A DNA stretch of 64,000 bases. Origin: Amycolatopsis sp. cg9. GTDB lineage: Bacteria > Actinomycetota > Actinomycetes > Mycobacteriales > Pseudonocardiaceae. The stretch covers positions 5,812,501 through 5,876,500 of the forward strand of contig NZ_CP166850.1 in NCBI RefSeq assembly GCF_041346945.1, given 5' to 3'. The notes beneath the pieces were generated by a model. That model was not told where the DNA came from and ran no database searches. It worked only from the letters and a program-made list of their open reading frames with translations. Position numbers and translations under genes: made by a program. Positions 48,033 through 56,155 of this stretch are shown in pieces. Position 1 is the stretch's first letter, and every line of letters begins with the position of its first letter.

Positions 48033-48068
48033 GTGACGAAAGTCCCTGCCGCCAGTGCCGAACGACGC
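48033..48068 (+). promoter_or_regulatory. Paired DevR-type boxes, plus-strand unit
   Basis: GTGAC-GAAA-GTCCC (48033-48046) and GTGCC-GAAC-GACGC (48055-48068) start 22 bp apart. TACCGT (48093-48098), followed by CGGGAC, is 24 bp after the second. Layout and sequence match the promoter at 23477 almost base for base in spacing. Confidence 0.8.
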
Positions 48069-48155
48069 CATCCGGCGCGGGCCGCGCGCCCGTACCGTCG
48101 GGACCCGACGAGCGCCGGTCCGCAGTGGCCGGCGCGCCACCCGAGGCGATGGAGG

Positions 48156-48614
48156 GTGATTCCCCTGCTGACCGGTATCGACCGTGACCACGGCCTGCGG
48201 AGCGGCCTGACCGGCTACCTGGCGGCCGTGAGCGCCGCGGTCGGCGTGGGCGCGGAGTCCTGCACGGTGGACCTCGACGACCCCGCGTCGGCGTACGTCG
48301 CGCTCGACCTGCGGCTGCCCGGCCACCCCGGCCGGGACACGGCGCTGCTGTGGGACGAACGCCACGGCTGGGCGCTCGCCATGGAGACCCACTCCGGGGA
48401 GGACCTGCTGGTGCTCGCGTACCTCGGGGACGAGCTCGTGCCCGCCCCGGCGCGCGTCCGCGGGTTCGTCGCGGCGATCCGGGCCGCCGGCGGCGCGTCC
48501 GGCGAGGCCGTCCCGCCCGACCTGGGTGCTGACCGCGGCGACCTGCCGGCCCGGTTGCTGCGCCACCGCCGCGGCGCGTGGACCACGGCGCCGTTCCTCG
48601 CCGAGGCGGGCTGA
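48156..48614 (+). CDS. DUF6292-like protein
   Basis: A protein of about 152 residues: LRSGLTGYLAAVSAAVGVGAESCTVDL, then VALDLRLPGHPGRDTALLWDERHGWALAMETHSGEDLLVLAYLGDELVPAPARVRGFV, the pattern of DUF6292 proteins of actinomycetes. Function is unknown. The start is uncertain: GTG 48156 is in frame, but GGAGG (48151-48155) is too close to it, and CTG 48165 would have ideal spacing. It is the first gene of a hypoxia-type unit with an Acg-type and an Rv1733c-like gene downstream. Confidence 0.7.
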   Translation: MIPLLTGIDRDHGLRSGLTGYLAAVSAAVGVGAESCTVDLDDPASAYVALDLRLPGHPGRDTALLWDERHGWALAMETHSGEDLLVLAYLGDELVPAPARVRGFVAAIRAAGGASGEAVPPDLGADRGDLPARLLRHRRGAWTTAPFLAEAG

Positions 48615-48618
48615 TCGG

Positions 48619-49638
48619 ATGTCCGCTGCGGAGCACCAGGCGTGGACGCCGGCCGAGACGCAGGTGCTGGTCCGGGCGATGACGCGCGCGCCGTCGGTGC
48701 ACAACACCCAGCCGTGGCTGCTGGAGGTCGCACCGGGCGCGCTCTCGGTGCGCGAACGCGCCGAACCCGTGCTCCCGCACCACGACCCGCACGGACGCGA
48801 CCGCGCGGCCTCCTGCGGTGCCGCGGTGGCCAACCTCGAGCTGGCTGCCCGCGCCCTCGGCCGCTCGTGCGCCGCCGCGTTCCTCCCCGAACACGGGCAG
48901 CCGGACCTGGTCGCCCGGCTCGCCGTCGGCGGCCCCGAAGCGCCGGCGACCGAGGAGCTGCGCCGCTTCGGCGCGATCACCCACCGGGTCAGCCACCGCG
49001 CGCCGTTCGAAGGGGTGGCCGTGCCGGGTCCGGTGGTGCGCGAGATCGCCGGGGCGGGCGGGGCGCCGGGCGTCGAGGCGCGCCCGGTGCGGGCCGGCCG
49101 GGAGATCGCCGTCGTCGCCCGGCTGCTGCACCACGCCGCGGAGAGCTTCCGGCGGGACAGCGGCTACCAGCGGGAACTTTCCCTGTGGACGATCCGCGAC
49201 GAAAGCAGCCACCGCCACGGCGTCGGGCTCGCCGCCGGCCGCATCCCGGCCGGCTCGGTGCCGTGGGCGGGCCTCGTCCGCCGGGCGACCGAGGTCCCGG
49301 CGCGGGCCGAGCTCGCACACCGGCTCTCCGGCGAAACGCTGCTGCTCTTCGTCACCGCCGACGACACCCGCCTCGACCACGTCCGCGCCGGCTACGCGCT
49401 GGAACGGGCCTGGCTCGCGGCGGTCGGCCTCGGCCTGGCGGCCGCGGTGCTGACGCAGCCGCTGCACCTGGAACCGGTGCGGTCCGCGCTGTGCGAGGAC
49501 CTCGGGCTCACCGGGTTCCCCCAGGCGCTCCTGCGGATCGGCTACGCGGCCGAGGTGATCCCGCCCGCCCCGCGCCGGGCGGCGGAAGAGGTCCTGCGCC
49601 CGGCGGCCCACCACGACCCTTCGGCGCCGGGGCGGTGA
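48619..49638 (+). CDS. Acg-family nitroreductase-fold protein
   Basis: A 339-residue Acg-type protein with TRAPSVHNTQPWLLEV, SCGAAVANLELAARALG, HRVSHRAPF, an SSHRHGVGL segment and ENAV-less end RRAAEEVL. It has diverged from the copies at 36041 and 46874 in the central half. ATG 48619 starts five bases after the DUF6292-like gene stop, so the two are co-transcribed. A DevR-type box overlaps its stop codon. Confidence 0.87.
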   Translation: MSAAEHQAWTPAETQVLVRAMTRAPSVHNTQPWLLEVAPGALSVRERAEPVLPHHDPHGRDRAASCGAAVANLELAARALGRSCAAAFLPEHGQPDLVARLAVGGPEAPATEELRRFGAITHRVSHRAPFEGVAVPGPVVREIAGAGGAPGVEARPVRAGREIAVVARLLHHAAESFRRDSGYQRELSLWTIRDESSHRHGVGLAAGRIPAGSVPWAGLVRRATEVPARAELAHRLSGETLLLFVTADDTRLDHVRAGYALERAWLAAVGLGLAAAVLTQPLHLEPVRSALCEDLGLTGFPQALLRIGYAAEVIPPAPRRAAEEVLRPAAHHDPSAPGR

Positions 49639-49648
49639 CTTCCGGCCC
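49635..49648 (+). promoter_or_regulatory. Single DevR-type box at the end of the Acg-type gene
   Basis: GTGAC-TTCC-GGCCC overlaps the stop codon of the preceding gene and resembles GGGAC-TTCC-GGCCG at 20554. It could give the Rv1733c-like gene its own promoter. No clear partner box or -10 hexamer is found at the standard distances. Confidence 0.45.
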
Positions 49649-49726
49649 TGCTCCCGCTCGCGGAGCACGGGTCGACTGGACCGGGGACCGGATGGCTGGT
49701 TCCGAGCGATCCGGAAGGCGGGAGCG

Positions 49727-50323
49727 ATGGACACCAGGACGCCGTTGACCAGGCTGCGGCACAGCCTCCGGCCCGGCCGCACCGCGCTCGCACGCCCGTC
49801 GGACCGGCTCCAGGCCCGGCTCCTGGCGCTCGTGATCTTCCTGTCGCTGACGGCGGCCGCCGGCGCGGTGCTGCTCGGCATCGGCGTCTACCGGGTGGAG
49901 GCGGCGAAGTCCGCCGAACAGACCGCCGGCCGCTACGTCGTGCAGGCGACCCTGCTGGCCGACGCCCCCCGGCCCCCGGTGACCGGCCACGGCGGGACGT
50001 CCGCCGAGACGGGCCCGACGCCGGCGACCTGGCGGACCCGGGACGGGCAGGACCGCGCCGGCGAGGTGCTCGCGGCAGCGGGCGCGGTCGCGGGCCGGCA
50101 GGCCGAGGTCTGGCTGGACGCGACCGGCACGCCGACCGAGCGCCCCCTGACCGCGGCCGCCGCGGTGGTCGGGGCCCCGATCGCCGCGCTGACCTTCTGG
50201 GTGGCCGTGACGTCCGGGCTCGTCGTGCTCTACCGCGTCGTGGTCTTCCTGCTGGACCGGTACCGCTTCGCCCAGTGGCAGCGGGAGTGGTTCGCCGTGC
50301 AGGCCCGGCCCGCCGGTTCCTGA
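49727..50323 (+). CDS. Rv1733c-like membrane protein
   Basis: A 198-residue protein with a basic start (RLRHSLRPGRTAL, RPSDRLQARLLALVIFLSLTAAAGAVLLGIGVY), an extracytoplasmic domain of about 100 residues, a second helix (ALTFWVAVTSGLVVLYRVVVFLL) and a basic tail with the AQWQREW motif. This is the layout of the Rv1733c family, a DosR-regulated mycobacterial protein of unknown function. Its presence is further evidence for a dormancy regulon. GGAAGGCGGGAG precedes ATG 49727. Confidence 0.82.
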   Translation: MDTRTPLTRLRHSLRPGRTALARPSDRLQARLLALVIFLSLTAAAGAVLLGIGVYRVEAAKSAEQTAGRYVVQATLLADAPRPPVTGHGGTSAETGPTPATWRTRDGQDRAGEVLAAAGAVAGRQAEVWLDATGTPTERPLTAAAAVVGAPIAALTFWVAVTSGLVVLYRVVVFLLDRYRFAQWQREWFAVQARPAGS

Positions 50324-50511
50324 GCGGCGGCCGGGAAGGGGCCGACCGGGTGACGTTCCGGCCGGTCCCTCAACCCGCCGCGACCCGGTCGCGTGGTCGC
50401 CGTGCACCGTCCGCGCTGCCGGCGGCCGCCGGGTGGAGCTTCCGCAGCCCCGATGCTCGCACCCGCTCCGAAGATCGAAGTGCCTTACCATGGGGGCCGG
50501 AGGGTGTGGGG

Positions 50512-51468
50512 ATGCTGGAAGGGCTGTTGTCGGCCGACGCGGGAGCGCTGTACGACGCGATGGTGCGGTCCGGGCCGGTGCCGCTGGACGATCCGCGGGC
50601 CGCCGGGCCGGAGATGCAGGAGCTGATCGACCGCGGGTTCGTGCGGCGCGACTTCCGCGAGGACCCGGTGCTGGCGCCGATGGAGCCGGTGCGGGCCGTC
50701 GACCACGCGATCCTCGGCGCGCAGCAGCGGCTGGTCGAGCAGCAGCGCCAGATCGTCGCGGCGCGCCAGCAGCTCGACCTGCTCCAGACCGTCTACCGGG
50801 CGACCTACGGCGGCGGCAGCGACGCGGCCGTCGAGGTGCTGTCCGACCCGCAGCGGATCGGCGCCCTGTCGCTCGAGTTGTGCCTGTCGGCGAAGGCGGA
50901 GTTCCTCACCTTCACGACGCGGCACTTCAAGCGCAAACCCGACGCGAACACCGTGATGGCCCTGCCCGAGGCGGTGACCGAGCGCGGGGTGCGGCTGCGC
51001 AACGTCTACGAGCGCGCCGCGCTGGAGTTCGAGGGGGCGAAGGGCGTCGTCGAGGCCAGCATCGCCGCCGGCTGGACCATGCGGGTGGCGCCCGAGCTGC
51101 CGATGAAGATGGTGATCGCCGACCAGCACTCGGCGTTGCTGCCGCTCGATCCCAGCGGGATGGCGGGCGCGGTCTTCGTGCGCAGCCCGACCATCGTGGC
51201 CGGCCTGCGGATGCTGTTCGAGCTGGTGTGGAGCCAAGCCGTCCCGATCGGCGACGGCGGCGGGCAGCAGCGCCACGGGCTGACCCCGACCCAGGCCAAG
51301 GTGCTCGACCTGCTGGCCACCGGGATGACCGACGGGGCCATCGCGCGCCACCTCGACGTGAGCGAGCGGACCGTGCGCCGCCACGTCCAGGGCCTGCTCG
51401 ACGCCCTGCAGGCGGACAACCGGGTGGCCGCGGTCCACGCGGCCACCCGGCTCGGCTGGCTCGCTTAG
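50512..51468 (+). CDS. LuxR-type regulator with TrmB-like N-terminal domain
   Basis: A 318-residue protein. The N-terminal part (LLSADAGALYDAMVRSGP to ELIDRGFVRRD) is a winged-helix segment of TrmB type. It is joined by a coiled stretch (QQRLVEQQRQIVAARQQLDLL) to a sensory core of phospholipase-D-like type, and a LuxR-type HTH ends it (LTPTQAKVLDLLATGMTDGAIARHLDVSERTVRRHV). Such proteins occur beside secreted-protein and antibiotic genes in actinomycetes. ATG 50512 follows GGAGGG. TACCAT at 50487 may be its -10 box. Confidence 0.75.
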   Translation: MLEGLLSADAGALYDAMVRSGPVPLDDPRAAGPEMQELIDRGFVRRDFREDPVLAPMEPVRAVDHAILGAQQRLVEQQRQIVAARQQLDLLQTVYRATYGGGSDAAVEVLSDPQRIGALSLELCLSAKAEFLTFTTRHFKRKPDANTVMALPEAVTERGVRLRNVYERAALEFEGAKGVVEASIAAGWTMRVAPELPMKMVIADQHSALLPLDPSGMAGAVFVRSPTIVAGLRMLFELVWSQAVPIGDGGGQQRHGLTPTQAKVLDLLATGMTDGAIARHLDVSERTVRRHVQGLLDALQADNRVAAVHAATRLGWLA

Positions 51469-51472
51469 CCGG

Positions 51473-52391
51473 CTAGGTGTATTGCCCTGTGAGGTTGAAG
51501 ACGCGGCTGACAGGTGGTTTACCAGCCAGTGAGGTGTGTCCTCGGTGGTGGTTGTAGGTGTGCAGCCAACCCGGTAACGCTGCTCGGCGTTCGGTTTCGG
51601 TGCGGTAGGGCTGGTTGTAGGCCCATTCCTCGAGCAGAGTCCGGGTGAACCGCTCGACCTTGCCGTTGGTCTGCGGCCGGTAAGGCCGGGTGCGTTGGTG
51701 GGCGATCTGCGTGTCGCGCCAGAGGCGTGAGCGGTAGCAGGAGCCGTTGTCGGTCAGCACCCGCGCGACGGTGATCCCGCAGCCGGTGAAGAACGCCTGC
51801 GTCCGGCCCCAGAACGCGGCCGCGGTTTCCTTGGTCTCATCGGCCAGGATCTCGGTGCAGGCCGGCCGGGAGTGGTCATCCACGGCGTTGTGCAGGTAGC
51901 TGTAGCCCAGGTTCGCGCGGCCACCGGCCCTGCGGGGCCGGGCGTGGTCGCGGTCGAGCTTTTTGATGTCGACGTGGACCAGGTCACCGGGGGCGGCGTG
52001 TTCGTAGCGGCGGACCGGCCGGCCGGTGGCCCGATCGAGATGGACCAGGCGTGCCAGCCGGTAGCGGGTCAGGACCCGGTGCACCGTGGAGGGGTTCAGG
52101 CCGAGCAGGTAGGCGATGCGGGCCGGGCCCCACCGGCGCAGGACCCGGACTTTGATGATTCGCCGTTCGGTGCGGGTGGGTGTCCGGTTCGGGCTGGTCC
52201 TGGGGCTGTGAGGAACGGTCGGTCATCCCTGCCTCGCCGTGGTTGCGGTAGCGGGCAGTCCACCGCGCGGCGGTGGTGACCGACACCTGGAACCGTTGCG
52301 CGGCCCGCCGCAGCGGCCATTGGTCCTCGACGACACAGCGGGCCAGGCGCAGTCTGCCGGTCGGGGTCAGGGGTGCGTTAGCGTGGGTCAC
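51473..52391 (-). pseudogene. IS481-family transposase, frameshifted
   Basis: The N-terminal frame, from GTG 52391, reads NAPLTPTGRLRLARCVVEDQ and the HTH VSVTTAARWTARYRNHGEAGMTDRSS. One extra base near 52195-52212 shifts it. The second frame continues RTERRIIKVRVLRRWGPARIAYLLG, then the DDE core (DLVHVDIKKL, YSYLHNAVDDHSR, LTDNGSCY, PQTNGKVERF). The stop TAG is read from the left target-site copy, just outside the element. This family does not normally use frameshifting, so the gene is likely dead. Confidence 0.85.
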
Positions 52392-52508
52392 GAGGGCCTC
52401 CGTTGCCCGGTGTAGACGTCGCAATCCACACCGAACCCGGAGGCCCTCCCTCGATCCAAGATCATCCGATCACGTGTCGCCACGATCGCGACCTCCCCGG
52501 ACAGAACA
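51478..52508. mobile_element. IS481-type insertion sequence with 6-bp target duplication
   Basis: A 1031-bp element. Read inward, its ends TGTATTGCCCTGTGAGGT and TGTTCTGTCCGGGGAGGT agree at 12 of 18 positions, including TGT, TG, CC and GAGGT. GCTAGG is repeated directly outside both ends (51472-51477 and 52509-52514). The ends and target duplication fit a simple transposition between the LuxR gene and the secreted-peptide gene. The transposase is frameshifted, so the copy is probably unable to move by itself. Confidence 0.85.
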
Positions 52509-52509
52509 G

Positions 52510-52665
52510 CTAGGCGAGGTGGCACCACGGCTCGCCCTCGGTCCAGATCCACACGCACTTCGGCTGCGGCTTGCCCGTGGCCGAAGCCTCCGGCGCCACC
52601 ACGCCCCCGAACGCGAGCGCCGCCAGCGCCGCCGCGACCACCCCGGTCACCATCCGCTTGATCAT
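52510..52665 (-). CDS. Small secreted peptide with two cysteines
   Basis: A 51-residue frame from ATG 52665, preceded by a strong GGGGAGGA site. A basic start (MIKRM) and hydrophobic core (VTGVVAAALAALAFGGVV) end at ASA, a good signal-peptidase site. The mature part would be about 22 residues (GKPQPKCVWIWTEGEPWCHLA) with two Cys, three Trp and one His. Its TAG stop lies in the target duplication of the IS, which landed at its 3' end without changing the protein. No maturation genes are adjacent, so a disulfide peptide is likelier than a lanthipeptide. Function unknown. Confidence 0.65.
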   Translation of the reverse strand: MIKRMVTGVVAAALAALAFGGVVAPEASATGKPQPKCVWIWTEGEPWCHLA

Positions 52666-52762
52666 GTCGTCCTCCCCGCGAAAGCGATCTCTCTGATGAG
52701 TGACAAGTTAGGCGGCGATGTCTTACGCCGGGAGAGCAAGTCCGGCCACTGTCCGGATCCGG

Positions 52763-52930
52763 TCACGCGGGGCTCGCCGGGTCCGGGCCGGGCCCGGCCG
52801 GCGGCTCCTCGTCCGGCTCCGGGCTCCCCACCCAGTGCAGGGTGTCCGGTTCGGGCCACCACCCCGGCGGGGCGGGACGGGGTCCGCCGCCCGTCTCGCC
52901 CCACCAGCGCGCGACCGGTTCGTCAGCCAT
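52763..52930 (-). CDS. Short Trp/Pro-rich protein
   Basis: A 55-residue acidic frame from ATG 52930, 15 bp after the end of the hydrolase gene at 52946 on the same strand. It has paired tryptophans (ARWWGETGG, PPGWWPEPD), LHWVGSPEPDEEPP and a Pro/Gly tail. No signal peptide and no clear ribosome-binding site are visible. It may be a small cytoplasmic interaction protein made from the upstream transcript, or not expressed. Confidence 0.45.
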   Translation of the reverse strand: MADEPVARWWGETGGGPRPAPPGWWPEPDTLHWVGSPEPDEEPPAGPGPDPASPA

Positions 52931-52945
52931 GCCGGAGCTGCCGGG

Positions 52946-54271
52946 CTAGGCGCCGAACGGCTGGGCCGAGAGCAGCGTCTGCGTCCAGCCCTGGGTGTCG
53001 ACCGGGTCGGTGCCGAACCCCTGGATGTCCGAGCCGTCGAAGTCGAACGGGTTGTGGTCGTGGTAGCGGTACAGCGCGCCGTCGCGGGTCTGGCCGTAGT
53101 ACAGGCCGTAGCCGGGTGACACGATCTGGTCGAAGGTGCTCCAGCGGTCCGCCAGCGTCGTGCCGGTCCAGGTGTGGTCGGCCGCGATGTGGTACGAGCG
53201 CAGGACGCCGGTGGTGCTGATGCCGATGAGCCAGTCGTCGCCGGTGGCGGCGATGGTGCGCAGGGTGAACCCGGTGCCGATCACGGCCCGCTGGCCGATC
53301 TGGGTGCTCGCCGGCTTGGGCCGGGAGACCACGTAGGACATCAGGGTGCTGCCGGCGATGCCGTAGAGGTGGCCGTGGCCGTCGTAGGTCAGCATGTCGT
53401 GGGTCCAGCCGCCGCCGAGCGCGGTCGGCGTGCCGAACTGCAGCGAGTTGTTGTTCGTGATGACGTCGACGCGGTAGAGCACGCCGGCGGGCGAGGTCGC
53501 GAGCACGGTGTTGAAGTTCAGCGTGGCCAGCGCCTTGGGCGCGAACCCGAGGTTGTCGGTCGAGACGAGGGTCTTCGCGCGGTCGCCGGTCTGCGAGTTG
53601 ATGGTGCTGTAGGTCAGCCGCCCGTCGGCGAGCGCGCCGTACACCGACACGGTGGTCGAGGCCGGGCTGCTCAGCTCGTCGACGATGCGCTGCGCGTCGG
53701 CGGCCTGCGGCTGGTAGCGCTCGGGGAAGGCGGAGCGCTGCACCCGCTGGCAGACGTCGCCGATCGGGGCGGTGCGCCAGCTGCCGTCGGGGTAGAAGTC
53801 CGTCATCACGTCCAGGAACGCGTTGGTGGCCCAGGCCGGGTTGAGCCGCTGCGCCTCGGTGCCCCAGGAGTCGAGCTGCTGGAACAGGCCGAGGCTGGTG
53901 TGGTCGACCTTCTCGCTGATGTTCTCGATCAGGGACTCGACGATCGTGGTGGTGATCGCGATGACGGCCGCGCGCTCGTCCAGCCCGCGGGCCTGCACGG
54001 CGTTGATGACGGCGCGGGCGCAGGACACCCGGTAGGGCGTCATGTGCCCCTTCAGGGTGCCGGTCAGGACGTTGTTGAGCCGGGTGGCCGCGGCGGTGTC
54101 GGCCGCGGTCGGGCCGCCGGTGACGCAGGCCGCGGTCGCGTAGGCCGCCAGCTGCTCCATCCGGGCGGCCATGGCGTCGGACTCGGTGGTGGCGCTCGCG
54201 GCGGTGGCGCCCGCGGTCAGGACGGCCAGTGCCGCGAGGCCCGCGGCGATCGATCTCGTGGTGAAGCGCAT
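52946..54271 (-). CDS. Secreted lytic-transglycosylase-like protein with tachylectin-type propeller
   Basis: A 441-residue secreted protein. Signal peptide MRFTTRSIAAGLAALAVLTAGATAASA. Residues about 30-225 form a transglycosylase-like domain (AAVIAITTTIVESLIENISEK, DHTSLGLFQQLDSWGTEAQRLNPAWATNAF, VQRSAFPERY); the Glu of IVESL is the likely catalytic residue. Residues about 235-441 form a tachylectin-2-like sugar-binding propeller (VYGALADGRLTYSTI, ATLNFNTVLATS, WTHDMLTYDGHGHLYG, YYGQTRDGALYRY). It would bind and cut cell-wall glycans. ATG 54271 follows GGAG. Confidence 0.8.
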   Translation of the reverse strand: MRFTTRSIAAGLAALAVLTAGATAASATTESDAMAARMEQLAAYATAACVTGGPTAADTAAATRLNNVLTGTLKGHMTPYRVSCARAVINAVQARGLDERAAVIAITTTIVESLIENISEKVDHTSLGLFQQLDSWGTEAQRLNPAWATNAFLDVMTDFYPDGSWRTAPIGDVCQRVQRSAFPERYQPQAADAQRIVDELSSPASTTVSVYGALADGRLTYSTINSQTGDRAKTLVSTDNLGFAPKALATLNFNTVLATSPAGVLYRVDVITNNNSLQFGTPTALGGGWTHDMLTYDGHGHLYGIAGSTLMSYVVSRPKPASTQIGQRAVIGTGFTLRTIAATGDDWLIGISTTGVLRSYHIAADHTWTGTTLADRWSTFDQIVSPGYGLYYGQTRDGALYRYHDHNPFDFDGSDIQGFGTDPVDTQGWTQTLLSAQPFGA

Positions 54272-54333
54272 GGAGAACTCCAAGGGTGGTGGGGCGGTGC
54301 CGCGGCCGGGCCGCGGCACCGCCGGGGAAGGGG

Positions 54334-55647
54334 TCAGGCGCCGGGCGGGGAGACGTAGCCGGAGATCAGCACGTTGTCCGCGCCGGAGCGGGCGGTGTCG
54401 GGGTCGATCACCCGCCGGGTCACCTTGTTGCCGACGTTGCCGCCGACGACGGTGAGCGTGCCGTCGGGGTGCACCGCGGTGATCACGTCGACGTGGCCGC
54501 CCGTGCTGCCGTCCGGCGCGCCGTAGATGACCCAGTCACCGATCTTCGGGCTGCCGTGCGAGCTGCCGGTCCGGGACTTGAACAGGTCGTGGTCGACACC
54601 CCACTTGCCGAGACCGCGGGCGACCCAGGTGCCGCGCGGCACGTTCGCCACGCCGGCGGCCGCCCAGGTCCAGGTGGCGAACATCGCGCACCAGTCGTTC
54701 GCGCCGTGGTCGCAGCCGTCGTTGTACTTGTCGCAGTTCGCTTCGGTGGTGCCGACTTCGCCGGTGGCGAGGGTGGCGATCTTCGAGCGCAGCGGCTTGA
54801 CCGGGGTGGTGCTGGTGCAGCCGGCCGGGTCGGCCGAGAGCAGGTACTGCGTCCAGCCGCGCGAGGCGACCGGGTCGTTCAGGTGGTAGGCGATGTCCGT
54901 GCCGGAGCCGTCGGCCGGGTCGTCGTCCTCGTACCAGTACATGGCGCCGTCGGGGTTCTTGCCGTAGTACAGGCCGCCGCCGGGGGAGACGAGGTTTTCG
55001 AAGCTCTGCCAGCCGGCGTCGTCGAGCTGCCCGCGGGTGTAGGTGGTGCCGGTCTGCGAAACGGCGTAGCTGATCAGCTGGCCGTCGGACGCGGTCGCGA
55101 TGAGCCGGTCGTCCCCGGCCGCGGCCAGGGTCTTGAGCGCGAACCCGCCGCTGCCGATTTCGCGGCGCTGCCCGATCTGGTTCACGCCGGGCTTGGGCGC
55201 GGAAACGAGGTACTGCAGCAGCGAACCACCGGAGGTCGTGCCGTAGAGGTGACCGTGGCCGTCGTAGGACAGCAGGTTGTGGGTCCAGCCGTGCTGGACG
55301 TCGATCGGGTCGTTGAAGGTGAGGCTGCCGCTGTTGGTGACGACGTCGACGCGGTAGAGGACACCGGCCGTCGAGGTCACGAGCAGCGTGTTGAAGTTGA
55401 GCGTGGCCAGCGCTTTCGCGGTGAATCCGAGCGTCCGCGTGGAGACGACGACGTGCGTGATGTCGCCGGTGTCCGGGTCGATCGTGGTGTAGCTGAGCCG
55501 GCCGTCGGGCAGCACGCCGTAGACCGAAACCCCACCGGCGCACGACGCGGCGGCGGAGGCGGGCGCGGTGGTCAGCGCGGCCGTGGACAGGCCGCTCAGC
55601 AGCACGAGGAACGCCAGCACCGCGGCGCGCACTCTGGTTCTGAACAT
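54334..55647 (-). CDS. Secreted tachylectin-type propeller with C-terminal CHAP amidase domain
   Basis: A 437-residue secreted protein. Signal peptide ends APASAAA. Residues about 38-280 form the same propeller as the downstream gene (VYGVLPDGRLSYTTI, ATLNFNTLLVTS, WTHNLLSYDGHGHLYG, YYGKNPDGAMYWY). Residues about 300-437 form a CHAP domain with Cys in NDWCAMFATWTW and His in GGHVDVITAV, the catalytic pair of peptidoglycan amidases or endopeptidases. It is upstream of the transglycosylase gene with a 62-bp gap, so the two act together on the wall. Confidence 0.82.
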   Translation of the reverse strand: MFRTRVRAAVLAFLVLLSGLSTAALTTAPASAAASCAGGVSVYGVLPDGRLSYTTIDPDTGDITHVVVSTRTLGFTAKALATLNFNTLLVTSTAGVLYRVDVVTNSGSLTFNDPIDVQHGWTHNLLSYDGHGHLYGTTSGGSLLQYLVSAPKPGVNQIGQRREIGSGGFALKTLAAAGDDRLIATASDGQLISYAVSQTGTTYTRGQLDDAGWQSFENLVSPGGGLYYGKNPDGAMYWYEDDDPADGSGTDIAYHLNDPVASRGWTQYLLSADPAGCTSTTPVKPLRSKIATLATGEVGTTEANCDKYNDGCDHGANDWCAMFATWTWAAAGVANVPRGTWVARGLGKWGVDHDLFKSRTGSSHGSPKIGDWVIYGAPDGSTGGHVDVITAVHPDGTLTVVGGNVGNKVTRRVIDPDTARSGADNVLISGYVSPPGA

Positions 55648-55923
55648 GGGAAACCCCTCGTCGAATGGAAGATTGCGTCGGCCGCGGCCCCGGGAAAGGC
55701 GGCTCGACGGGGCAGAGCTTACGAAGGATTTCCGCGGCGGCGCATGAGCGAACCCGGCCATTGGCCGCTTCCGGACAGGGGCCGGCTCATCCGGTGCCGC
55801 GCGCGACCGGCTCCGATCTGTCCGAAGTGGACGACCGGTACCGACCGACGGCGCAGCCCGGTCACGCGCAGTGCTAGAGTCGCCGCGCTCGGTTCTTTTC
55901 CGGTTACCCAAAGGATTTTCGTC

Positions 55924-56151
55924 ATGGAAGAACAGGCTGCGCTCGAAGCGGCCTCCCGCCGGCGGATCGCGAACGTCAGCCGCAGCCTGGCGGACGCGCG
56001 GTCGGCGGCCGACGACGACGTGGTCCGGGTGCAGGCGGCGCGGCTGGAGCACGCGTTCGACCTCGCGCTGCGGTTCACGCTCGGCGAAGGCGAACCGAAG
56101 CTGGGCCGGAAGGCGATTCCCCGGCCCCGCAAAGCGTTGCCGCGGCGGTGA
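55924..56151 (+). CDS. 75-residue helical protein of unknown function
   Basis: ATG 55924 follows AAAGGA and encodes 75 residues: a charged helix (MEEQAALEAASRRRIANVSRSLADARSA), a second helix (VVRVQAARLEHAFDLALRFTLG) and a basic Pro/Arg/Lys tail (KLGRKAIPRPRKALPRR). The tail could bind nucleic acid. The upstream region has a good AT-rich spacer. No family is recognised. It converges on the sigma factor gene. Confidence 0.6.
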   Translation: MEEQAALEAASRRRIANVSRSLADARSAADDDVVRVQAARLEHAFDLALRFTLGEGEPKLGRKAIPRPRKALPRR

Positions 56152-56155
56152 ACCG

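Noticed and set aside
52195..52212. Programmed frameshift in the transposase
   Set aside because: IS481-type elements encode a single-frame transposase. The shift is not at a slippery A-run of the kind used by IS3-type elements, so it is treated as decay.
52662..52904. Alternative 80-codon frame on the minus strand before the secreted-peptide gene
   Set aside because: It has a random-looking Arg/Gly/Pro composition and would overlap the peptide start. The 55-residue frame in the same place has better codon use and a start 15 bp after the upstream gene.
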